From NCBI GenBank assembly GCA_949126835.1, contig OX421505.1:7758587-7822586 (forward strand): DNA of 64,000 bases. Direction: 5' to 3'. The translations under genes were made by a program, and so were the position numbers. This DNA comes from Anisus vortex. Lineage: Eukaryota > Mollusca > Gastropoda > Planorbidae. Positions 45,701 through 57,700 of this stretch are shown piece by piece (within the stretch, counting starts at the first letter, position 1; every line of letters begins with the position of its first letter). The notes beneath the pieces are model-generated. The model searched no databases and had not been told where the DNA came from. It worked only from the letters and a program-made list of their open reading frames with translations.

Positions 45701-48700
45701 ATCACATTGTACTAAAAACTAAATAGTGATGAATTGACAAAAATGGTTCAGCGTCTTAAGTTCATTTTTTTTTAAAGATTCTTTTAGAAGGGTTCTAATA
45801 AGTAGAAGGTTGACGAACTCACGCGGTAGCCATAATGTCGGTAGGGCGAAAAATTTGTAGACGAGTTATCGTGGAATCGAAGGCTAGGGTTAAACGATAG
45901 AAGGCTTCAACGTTAAACCTTCCTATCTGTCTTCGACGTTAAACCTTCCTATCTGTCTCCAACGTTGAACCATCTATCTGTCTCTCGCCTTCGTTCGTAA
46001 CCAGTTCGTTGCCCAAGACCTGTTCGTAGTTTGAATCTTTCGTAACCTAGGGCGTTCGTTACCTGAAGTACCACCGTATAATACTTTCAGTATGTGAAGC
46101 CAGCTGATCCAGCGGTTAGTTCACCGGACTGTCAACCAAAAACCAACTGATACGTCGCGGGATCTATCCCTGCCACCGACTGATCCCTGTCGCCCTGCAG
46201 GAGTTTTGGGCCTAGTTGAAGTAATAATATTCTATCTAGAAGGAACGCCTGTAAACTTATAAGATATAGTAGAATGTCAATTATTTGGCGATCGTATTCA
46301 CAATATTAATTTGACAAGTCTTATTGAGGCGTGAGTTTTTAAAATGGGAAAGATCATGAACTTCCGGTGACATTTCCGTAAACAAAAAACAAGCTGAAGT
46401 TTGACAATTTATTTCATCTTTGACGGCAAGTACTGATCTTTTAGAAATATATAAAGGTTACAAGATTAGTTATGAGGAATCCATTTTTAAAATCAAAAGT
46501 GAGTAGGTCACAATTATTACTCAAAGTGTATCGCATTAATTTAAATTTAGCTTTGTTTATAAAATAAATTAGTCAAGAGTTTCGTTTCTTGGTTATTAAA
46601 AAAAAACACAATGCGTAGATTCATAAAAACGAAAAAAAAATCTCATCAAGCAATCATTTTGACATTATAAATAGATGATTTCTTCAGGTCTGACTTTCAC
46701 AATGCATAGTTTTCTTTTGGAAACATCTTTTGGAAATGAAATAAAATGTAATCCCGTACAACTTTTCGTACATTCAGTGACGCAGCACACAGACATGTTT
46801 CGAAGCAAATGATCGACTGAGACATTTTATGCATGCATAATCCTTAAGACTTGTCAATAGCACAGAAAACACAGAGCAATGATATGATATTCACAGAATG
46901 TAAAGATTATTAGTGCTACAGTGCTACAGTATTATTCTTTGAAAAAAAAAAGTTTCTGTCACAAATGGATAAACTGGCATCTCCACAAAAAAAAACACGG
47001 ATACCGGTATCTAGATAACAAACACACGGATATCTAGATAACAAACGCACGGATTCCTGTATCTAGATAACTAACACACATATATTTAGATAACAAACAC
47101 ACATATATCTAGATAGCAAACACACAAACATCTTGATAACAAATACACAAATATCTCGATAACAAACACACAAATATCTAGATAACAAACACACAAATAT
47201 CTCGATAGCAAACACACAAATATCTAGATAACAAACACACAAATATCTAGATAACAAACACTCAAATATTTAGATAACAAACACACAAATATCTCGATAG
47301 CAAACACACAAATATCTAGATAACAAACACAAAAAATATAGATAACAAATACACAAATATCTAGATAGCAAACACACAAATATATAGATAACAAACACAC
47401 ATATATCTTTATAATAAACACACAAATATCTAGATAACAAATACACAAATTTATAGATAACACACACAAATATCTAGGTAACAAACACAAATATCTAGAT
47501 AACAAACACACAAATATCTCGATAGCAAACACACAAATATCTAGATAACAAACACAAAAAAATATAGATAACAAATACACAAATATCTAGATAATAAACA
47601 CACATATATCTATATAATATACACACAAATATCTAGATAATAAACAGACATATATCTAGATAATAAACACACAAATATCTAGTATCTAGATAATACACAT
47701 ACATAATATCTAGATATGAAATGCAAATATTTATATATTGAAGGCATGGATATTTAGATAACAATACCGTAGCAGTCTCTCTTATCCAGTCACGGTTGGA
47801 TTACTGCAATAGTTGCCTGTGGGGTTTGCCCCAGAACCAGCTACAGAGATTACAGAGAGTGCAGAACACCGCGGCGCGCATTGTTTCGGGAGTGAGGAGG
47901 CAATATCATATCTCCCCAACACTAAGAGATCTTCACTGGCTCCCGGTGATGAAGCGAATAGAGCACAAAATTATGTCCATTACATACGGATGCATAAAGG
48001 GCATTGCTCCTTCTTATCTTCGAGAGCTTATCTCAAGGCATGAACCATCTAGGGAACTGCGATCTTCAACACAGTCACTCCTCAAAACTCCTAGTTTGGG
48101 TGGACAACGGAAAAAAGTACCTGGGAGTGCGCTCATTTGAGTCAGTGGCGCCTTCTTTATGGAACAGTCTATCTCAGACACTGAGAGGATCTGGGACAAG
48201 AGAAACTTTAAAAAAAACTAGAAGACCTTTCTCTTTGGCTAATACATCTGCCACTGCGAATCACACCAAGAGCGCACTGAGCATGCTAATGTAATAGCAT
48301 GGACAGAAGCGCTATAGAAATGCCCATTCTTATCGTATCTTATATCTAGATAACAAAAGAAACATAATATTGTCATGTATATTGTTTTTCCAAGAATTGG
48401 AACACGCAATGTTTATTCTCCTCTCTCTCTCTTTTCTTACTACACGCGATATTAGGACGTTTAGTAGGAAAACGAAAGGTTCTAGGTAATGCTGGGATTC
48501 TGTGTTGATCTCAAATTCTCAGAGTCTGGGAAAGACTCATTATTTAATAGGGGAAGTTCATATCGTTTTGTTATGAGTTTTGTAATGTTACCATGATTTT
48601 CACCCCTACTGGTAGTGGGTCTGTCCCTTGCACCACTCGGATAGTATTTAATGATTTGTTTTGTCTGAAAGACAGAGAGTTTCAAAATATGTTCCTTTGA

Positions 48701-51700
48701 GGGCGTTTGTGTTTGCACTATTTTATTCTAACTGTACATAATAGATATATTGTATATATTGAACATACCACCTGAAATAAACTATCAACAACAGTTACAC
48801 TGAAGCTTCTTTGTCAAGTTACTATCCTATTGTGTTGTATACATTACTATAAGATTTATCTACTACCATAATTTACAAGAAAGGAAATGTTGGAATACAA
48901 ATACTGAATTTGTGCCCAGGACTATAAGAAGAGTTCGTGTAATACTGAAACATAAATACTAATAATTAAAGTCTCCCCTAGGACTAACGAGAATTATCAG
49001 CAAGATCTACACAGCTCTGGCCACAAGGGGATTGTGGACGTAACAAAATTTGGTGGTCTCGCCCGGTATATTTGAGTTCTACTTTTCCTGACCTAGGATT
49101 GACAAGATTTGGTAGTCTCGTTCGGTAGATTTGAGTTCTACTTTTCTTGATCTAGCTGACCTATAAATATTTTGTGACATTAGTAGTACTGAGAGCGGCA
49201 TATTTGTGTTTCGTTTTCAGGACTGTGAAACTATTCTTTTTAAAAAGAGGAGAGAACTGGTTTGCGTTTTTATTCATTTGGAAGTGTGAAGATTCCACGA
49301 AGTGTTTAATATTATATTGTGCAAATTTCTGGACAAATCGTAAGTTGGAACTTTATATTTTATTATACAATATATACTACTCTACTATAACAAATATTTC
49401 GAACGCTATACTATGGCTTCGAATATATCAAGTGAGGAACTTAATGCCATGTCATTTGCTGAACTAAAAGAATTAGCTGAGTCCTTTGGGATTGAGGCAG
49501 GACAGGCAAGACCTAATCGTAATCGTTTGACCAAAGAAATTATGACATGTTTGAACGGGCAGAATGCCATGAACACTGGTAGTGTAGTTGAAGTGGGACA
49601 GAACGATATCAATGAAGGTTATGTAGCTCCCAGTGGAAGTGAGGTAATTGCCCACGGAGACGAGGTAAGAAATATGTCATCTAGATCATCAAACAATGAT
49701 GAAGATGAAGGGTTGAGTGAAAACCTAAAATTCCAATTAGCTATGAAGAGAATGGAATTGGAAAGAATTAGGATAGAAACTGAAAGGGAAAATGAAAGAA
49801 TTAGGATTGAAAGCAGAGAAAGGATAGAGATGGCACGCATGAACAGACCTGACCATCGTAGGGACAGCAATGGTATGGATATTAGCGCAATGAAGCAACA
49901 CTTGCCTATATTCAGAGAAGAAGATGTTCAAGATTTCTTTTTGCTTTTTGAGAGGATAGCTGTAGATTATCAGTTCCCTGATGATAAGATGGCTTTATTG
50001 TTAAGGTCAACTCTCAACAAAGGAAAAGCATTGGACGTAGTGTTGAGTTTAACACCCGAGGAAATAAATGACTATGAAGTAATCAAAGATAGGGTGCTAA
50101 AAAGTTATTCCCTGACACCAGAAAAATATAGAAAGCTATTTAGAGACAGAAAGAAGGCATATGATCAAACTCATGTAGACTTTTTGAGACAAAAGGAGAA
50201 AATGTTAGAACAGTGGCTAAGGTCACAGAATGTAAGTGAGTTTGATAAACTCAAGAACCTAATATTGTTTGAGGAATTCAATGATTGTATTCGAGTGGAT
50301 ATTAAAACCCACATCTCAGACCGAGGGGTTGAAGATGTGCATGAAGCTGCTAGATTGGCAGATAACTATGCCATAATTCACGCCAGCATAAAGCCATATT
50401 ATGCTGACAAACCCAAAGTGCACAAACCAGAGCCCAAGGAGGCTAGTAAACCAAAAGAGACAAGTGAAAACAATAATAAGAACAGTGGTGTAAATAATAA
50501 TAGTAACTTAGTTCATTTCAGGAAGCAGACAGATGTAAATAAAGCAAAGGTGGTATGTTTCAATTGCAAGAAAGAGGGCCACATGAAGAAAGATTGTTGG
50601 ATCCTTACCAAGAAGCAAGGTGCTATTCTACACTGTGCCAGAGTGCAGAAAGATAGCAAGCAGACAGAAGAAGTGTGCAACACAGGGTCAAGAAACTCAA
50701 AAGAAATGCGGCCGGCATCGCCCATAGTTGTGGAGTCGATGGTTTTTGAGAACAGTCTATCTAAGGTAAAAGAGAATAGCTGTACTCAATCTATTATGCT
50801 TTCAGAAGGCCGTGAGGAACAGATGGTTCCTGAAGTCCCGGAAGAGGACGACCTATCCGATTTTCGACCCTTTGTCTACGAGGGGACAGTGTCGACAGAA
50901 GTCGATGTACTCAGCAAGAAGAAAATACAGATATTACGTGACACGGGTTCTGCTGTCAGCGTGATCCTGGAGGGCAGTGTGCCGTTAACAGATGCCACCA
51001 GTACCGGTGAGTCTGTTGTGCTGAGAGGTGCTAGTATGGAGGCTGTGGAAGCTCCACTGCACAGAATAAAACTCGAGTCGGATATTTTTACAGGTAACAT
51101 CGTAGTGGGAGTGTGGCGCGCACTACCCGTCAAAGGCGTTTCCATGATATTAGGAAATGACATTATGGGCGGCAGAGTCACTGTCGAGCCCATGGTTAAA
51201 GTGTTGGAGACAAAGATGGCGGAGGACAAAAACCTACGTCCTGCCAATGAACGCCCAACATGTGCACTGACAAGAGCAATGCAGGAAAAGAAGTCGGTAA
51301 AGACTCCTGCTACGCCGTGTAGTGCAACGAAAGATGTGTTCGTCTGTTCTGAAGACACACATGCGAATGAAACAGTGATAACAGAAACACCTGACATCGA
51401 TTTAAGTGCTACGTTCTTTGCTGAACTAACAACTGGTGATGCAACAGAGAACGATAACATTTTGTCACCAAAGCAGAAATTGGTGAAAGAACAATTGAAT
51501 GACGAAGTAATAATGCAACTCAGAATGAAAGCTGTTGACGAAAAGACTGCAGATGCAATGGCGGAATGTTTCTACATGAAAGATGAAGTGTTGATGAGAA
51601 AGTCGAAACCGCTCAACTCAGGTACAAACGAGTGGGACAGTATTCACCAGATTGTAATACCTAAGTGCTATCGTCAAGATATACTGCGTATGGCGCATGA

Positions 51701-54700
51701 TCTTCCTTTCGCTGGTCACATGGGAGTCCGGAAAACGCACCACCGCATCCTCCCTTACTTCTACTGGCCAGGACTGAGAAGAGATGTCGAACAATACTGC
51801 AAGACTTGCCACGTATGCCAAATGGTAGGACGTCCTAACCAACGAATTCCTGTCGCTCCACTCCAGCCGATACCAGCGTTCGACGAACCATTCAGTCATA
51901 TACTCATTGATTGCGTGGGCCCGTTGCCGAAAACAAAAGCCGGTTTTCAATACCTGCTCACAGTCATGTGTTCATCCACTCGCTTCCCGGAAGCCATTCC
52001 GTTGCGGAACATAACAACAGTGAAGGTGGTAGACGCCCTGACAAATTTCTTCACACGTTATGGCCTACCGAAGACAGTACAGTCCGACCAGGGGACTAAC
52101 TTTACTTCGAACATTTTCAAACAAGTCATGGAACAATTAGGGATAAGCCATAGGCTATCAAGTGCCTATCATCCTGAGAGCCAGGGAGCTCTGGAAAGGT
52201 TTCATCAGACATTAAAATCGATGCTTAAAAAGTACTGTTATGAAAACGAGAAAGACTGGGATAAGGGTGTGCCTTATGTACTGTTCGCTGCAAGGGAGGC
52301 CACTCAGGAATCCCTGGGGTTTAGCCCATTCGAACTTGTGTATGGACACTCAGTCAGAGGTCCGTTGAAACTTCTACATGAAACTTGGCTAACGGACAGT
52401 GAACCGATTGGACTTTTGTCATATGTAGATAAATTTAAAAATAGGCTTTATCATGCTTTTAACCATGTGAAGATTCATTTTCCACAGATGCAGGAGCGTA
52501 TGAGACAGAACTATGACCGTAAAGCTACAGCTAGAACTTTTGCACCAGGTGACAAAGTTCTTGTGTTTCTACCTTTGCAAAATCAGCCTTTAAGTGCAAA
52601 GTTTAGTGGACCCTATGAGATAGAGTCAAAGCTTGGCGAGGTCAATTATTTGATAAAGACTCCTGACCGGAGACAAAAACAGAGGGTATGCCATATTAAT
52701 TTGCTTAAGCCCTATGTTTCCAGGGAAAAGAGTAAACCACGGGAGGTCCCCATGATTTCATTAGCTAGGGTCCCGACGGATTTATCTAGGATAGAATATA
52801 AGTTTGCAGAAAGTAAACTTAATAATACAGATGCCCTTAAGAGTTTAGATACAAGGCTAGAACATCCTCCGGTAGAAGATAAGGAGAAGATTATTGAGCT
52901 GGTGCATGAAAATAAGTCAATGTTTACAAATGTTCCCAGTAGGACACATGTCATAGAGCACGATGTAGTGTTAACCGATAGTGCCAGGTCTATTAAACAG
53001 CATCCATTTGACCCCATCAGACCTGAGCATATTAAATTAGATGTAAAGTATATGTTAGAAAATGACATTGGAGGAAAATGTGATAGCAAATGGTCTACAC
53101 CCTGTGTGATGGTACCAAAAGCCGACCACACACTGCAGTTTTATAGAGACTTTGGGAAATTAAGTAATTTGACAGAGACCGACTGGTATCCCATTTCCCG
53201 TATCATCGACAAGATAGAGACAAGGTCATAGCTGATAATCTATCTCGGGTGCTACATGATTGACTGAATAACCCTATACTTCTTTTTCAGATCATCTCAC
53301 TTATTCATTAAGAATGTGTCATGATAACCTATCATTCGTTTGAATTTTGATTATGGAATACCTATAGAATACTTGTATCATACAGAAGTCAAGTCTTTTG
53401 AAAGTATTAATAATTCTTATAATCATGTATAATATTGATGTTCTGATATATTTTAAATTCATTTGATTATGGAAAAGAAATTCCATTTAAATGTTGATGC
53501 ATGATGCAATAAATATATAATATGCACGTATTTACTTGATATGGATGGATAAAAGTAATTGTCATCACATGCAATTAAGTGGGAAAACTTTGAGATGGTT
53601 GATTTATTATCTTGTTTTATTTTAGTTAATGAATGGAACTAAATAATAATATGTACAATTTTTATCTTAGAAAGAGATGTAATCTTAATTGGTATAAATT
53701 AATAGATAATATTGGAAATCTATTGCTAAATTGTTATATCATGGTAATAGAATGGGAAAAACTAGTGGATATTCACTATGTTGTATAGGTTGTTATATAT
53801 TCCATATATCCGGGAATGGAGGGAAACAAAGGTACCTAAAGGTGTGCACTCATTCAACCCTGAACAATCTTTTATATTAAACTTTTAAATTTGCCAAAAA
53901 CGCATAATAGTGGATTACATTTTAATATTTAGATTACTGTAGTAATCGTAACTAGAGTGTATTTTCTCCTCGTATTTGAGAAAAGGGGAAGTATCATCAT
54001 CTTAGGTATGAACCCTGTTAATGTCAAGTTGACACTGTAATTTAAAGGGGAAGTAACCTATAGTTTGATTCGAGTTACGTATTACTTATCTTTTGGTTTG
54101 TATATTAGAAGTAAACTGTTGAAAATTGACAGAGTTTGAGCAATGTTATATTTGTTTAAATAGATTAAGACTTTTTGCAAATTTTTGGTGGAAATCCACA
54201 CAACTGTACATAGTTAAAATAAGAATGACTAGAATATTTTTGAATTATTTGTACTTGTTGAGACATTAGTTAATATTAATACTAACGGTGAAATATTTGT
54301 CCATCACGTTATAATCACAATTACCATTGGGTAGTGACACTTTTTATAATTTAGTTGTGCCAGTGAGCCATGTTTGCTTAAATTGTCTAATAATCTTCCA
54401 TTGATTGTTGGTTATTAAAACGATAGTGTTAAGTACGAAAAATGTACCATGTTGAGTATTACTTGGGTAATTATGGTACATTATTTCTTTCATTGGGTGG
54501 GGGCGTGTCATGTATATTGTTTTTCCAAGAATTGGAACACGCAATGTTTATTCTCCTCTCTCTCTCTTTTCTTACTACACGCGATATTAGGACGTTTAGT
54601 AGGAAAACGAAAGGTTCTAGGTAATGCTGGGATTCTGTGTTGATCTCAAATTCTCAGAGTCTGGGAACGACTCATTATTTAATAGGGGAAGTTCATATCG

Positions 54701-57700
54701 TTTTGTTATGAGTTTTGTAATGTTACCATGATTTTCACCCCTACTGGTAGTGGGTCTGTCCCTTGCACCACTCGGATAGTATTTAATGATTTGTTTTGTC
54801 TGAAAGACAGAGAGTTTCAAAATATGTTCCTTTGAGGGCGTTTGTGTTTGCACTATTTTATTCTAACTGTACATAATAGATATATTGTATATATTGAACA
54901 TACCACCTGAAATAAACTATCAACAACAGTTACACTGAAGCTTCTTTGTCAAGTTACTATCCTATTGTGTTGTATACATTACTATAAGATTTATCTACTA
55001 CCATAATTTACAAGAAAGGAAATGTTGGAATACAAATACTGAATTTGTGCCCAGGACTATAAGAAGAGTTCGTGTAATACTGAAACATAAATACTAATAA
55101 TTAAAGTCTCCCCTAGGACTAACGAGAATTATCAGCAAGATCTACACAGCTCTGGCCACAAGGGGATTGTGGACGTAACAATATCTAAAGGCCATGTCTT
55201 ATACAAACCTTCGCATTTAGCTTGAGCTTCCACAAACGTAAATGTATGATGTGACCAAAAGTAACACATTTCTGTTTCACCATACCTATCATATACGTAA
55301 TCTGGAAATTGAAGACACTTGAATTCGTTTATCGTCACCAGCTTTCTTTTTGCAATGGACACATTCTTAGTGTTGTAAAGTGCATTCATGTCCTGTACTA
55401 AAGAATGGAAGACAATTTTATGGATCCTAATAAATGGAAACTACACTTTAATACAAAAATGAAGAAAAATGAAGCATAAAGTATATAAATTAATATTAAT
55501 ACACTTTAGCCGGTTATCTACGGCACGCGTGCCATGCTTGGCACTCAGAGCAATATTCAATGGCACGCGAAAGACCCGTTAAACGGCAACTCAAGTCTCT
55601 TCTACATGGAATTGTGCTAGAGCAGGATGACCTTTGAGGTGTTAGCACGCTGAATGAATTAGGAATCCTACTTCTATTAATAGGTTGCAGACCCTGAGTA
55701 TTTTATACTTCTTTTTCTACTGACTAGGCCTTAGAGCTGTTGGCTCTCTTGCAGTCAATGACAAACAAACACATTTATCCCTTTTTGTTATGCTGTTTTA
55801 TAATTTTAATGCGTTTGTCTTTAATCGTAGGGGGAAGGAAGCTGCATATATGTACATATATGTCTTTTTTCGCTTGGGACAGTCCAGTGGGATGTGGACT
55901 ACTGTTGGTTAGCTGTGGACATTTTATGTAGGATGTGGTCTACTGTTGGTTAGCTTTGGACATTCCAGTAAGATGTGGTCTACTGTTGGTTAGCTTTGGA
56001 CATTGTATGTAGGATGTGGTCTACTGTTGGTTAGCTTTGGACATTCCAGTAGGATGTGGTCTACTGTTGGTTAGCTTTGGACATTTATGTAAGATGTGGT
56101 CTACTGTTGTTTAGCTTTGCACATTCCAGTACGATGTGGTCTACTGTTGGTTAGCTTTGGACATTTTATGTAGGGTGTGGTCTACTGTTGGTTAGTTGTG
56201 GACATTTTATGTAGGTTGTGGACTACTGTTGGTTAGCTTTGGACATTTATGTAGGATTTGGTCTACTGTTGGTTAGCTTTGGACATTTCAGTAGGTTGCG
56301 GTCTACTGTTGGTTAGCTTTGGACATTCGAGTAGGATGTGGTCTACTGTTGGTTAGCTTTGGACATTCCAGTAGGATGTGGTCTACTGTTGGTTAGCTTT
56401 GGACATTCGAGTAGGATGTGGTCTACTTTTGATTAGCTTGGAACATTCCAGTAAGGTGTGGTCTACTGTTGGTTAGCTTCGGACATTCCAGTAGGATGCG
56501 GTCTACTGTTGGTTAGCTTTGGACATTTTATGTCCCTCCAGACCCGGGATATCCTAGCCTGCACCAGGATTCGAACCCAAGATCTTCAGTACGCCAGTCG
56601 AACCCTCTGCCCCTCGACCGGCTTGACCCATTATGTAGGATGTGGTTTACTGTTTTATGTGCGCATGAACTGTGTCAGTTAAGTGTGTTGAGTTTATTCT
56701 GTATAGATTTAAGATGGGTACTATATGTTATGTTCTTAATTAACTAAAATATTATACATTGTTTTTTATGTTGTCTTTTTTGTTGGGTATGTTCAATTCA
56801 ATGCACAATTTTCTTCTACTGTTTTCATTGTGCTAATTGATTTAATCAAAATTCCGTAAAATAATTTTAGCATAATTTTGACTTAGTTGTAGCCGACATA
56901 TTCCCTTTCTCTCCAAGGTGTCAGTTATTTCATCGGCTAGTGTGCCAATATGTTTTGTTATCCAATGTAAAGTTATATTGATGTTGTAAGTATCCAGAAC
57001 TGCGCAGCCCGACTAGTTCTCAAGAAGAAGAAGTCAAATGATATTAATCCTCTGCTCCGATCTCTGCACTGGCTACCCATCAACAACCGGATCTCATATA
57101 AGCTGGCTTCTCTCTGTTATAAGGGCCTGAATAACTGTGCCCCGGATTATCTTCGCTCTTGTATGGAGCTCTACACCCAGTCCCGCCCACTTCGTTCGGC
57201 TTCTGACGCGCTTACTCTGCGGATCCCTCGTGTGAGGCTAGTGTCCGCTGGCGAACGTTCATTTTCCTACGCAGGACCGTCCGCTTGGAATCACCTCCCA
57301 CTACAGCTTCGCCAGAGCCCTAGCTTTGACACCTTCAGGAGCCGGCTGAAGACTCACCTATTTCGTCAGAAGAATTAGCGTATTACTACATATTTTGTTG
57401 TCTGTCTGTATTATGTAACTGTCGTCTGCGCATAGAACTGTCACCAACGGGATATGCGCTATATAAGCACCGTTATTATTTATTTATTTATTTATATACT
57501 TTTAAATTAGTCAATTTTGTGTTATAGTAAAGCGATTTCCTTTCATTTTAGTGAGGTGCTGTTAGAAAGTGTTGAGAGTGCTTGTTTCGAGATTGTGAAG
57601 AAGACTAGATATGTTAGGTTTGGTGGAGCTGCTTCTTGTTGTATCTATTTTCTCTAGAACAAAATTTGTGACATTGATTTCTGCTAGAAAAGTTGTGAAG

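Larger units (their letters stand above)
48371..55180 (+). mobile_element. Young LTR retrotransposon, Ty3/gypsy Gmr1-like, pol-deleted
   Basis: 6810 bp element with 675 bp LTRs (48371-49045 and 54506-55180), TG...CA ends and 4 bp target duplication ATAT (48367-48370, 55181-55184). Contains a PBS-like site at 49051, one long ORF (49413-53231) and a purine-rich tract before the 3' LTR. Domain order is Gag, protease, integrase, RT, with RNase H expected last. RT breaks off after its first conserved block and the sequence resumes at the last residues of RNase H. It lies in intron 2 of CTL-D in the opposite direction. Near-identical LTRs indicate very recent insertion. Without its own RT it is either a non-autonomous passenger or was damaged after landing. 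Confidence 0.93.

Noticed and set aside
47063..47580. Minus-strand hydrophobic CVCYLDICVF repeat ORFs
   Set aside because: Translation of the ATATCTAGATAACAAACAC array, not a membrane protein.
50876..51460. 194-codon minus-strand ORF
   Set aside because: Lies entirely antisense within the protease to integrase linker of the retrotransposon ORF; a shadow frame.
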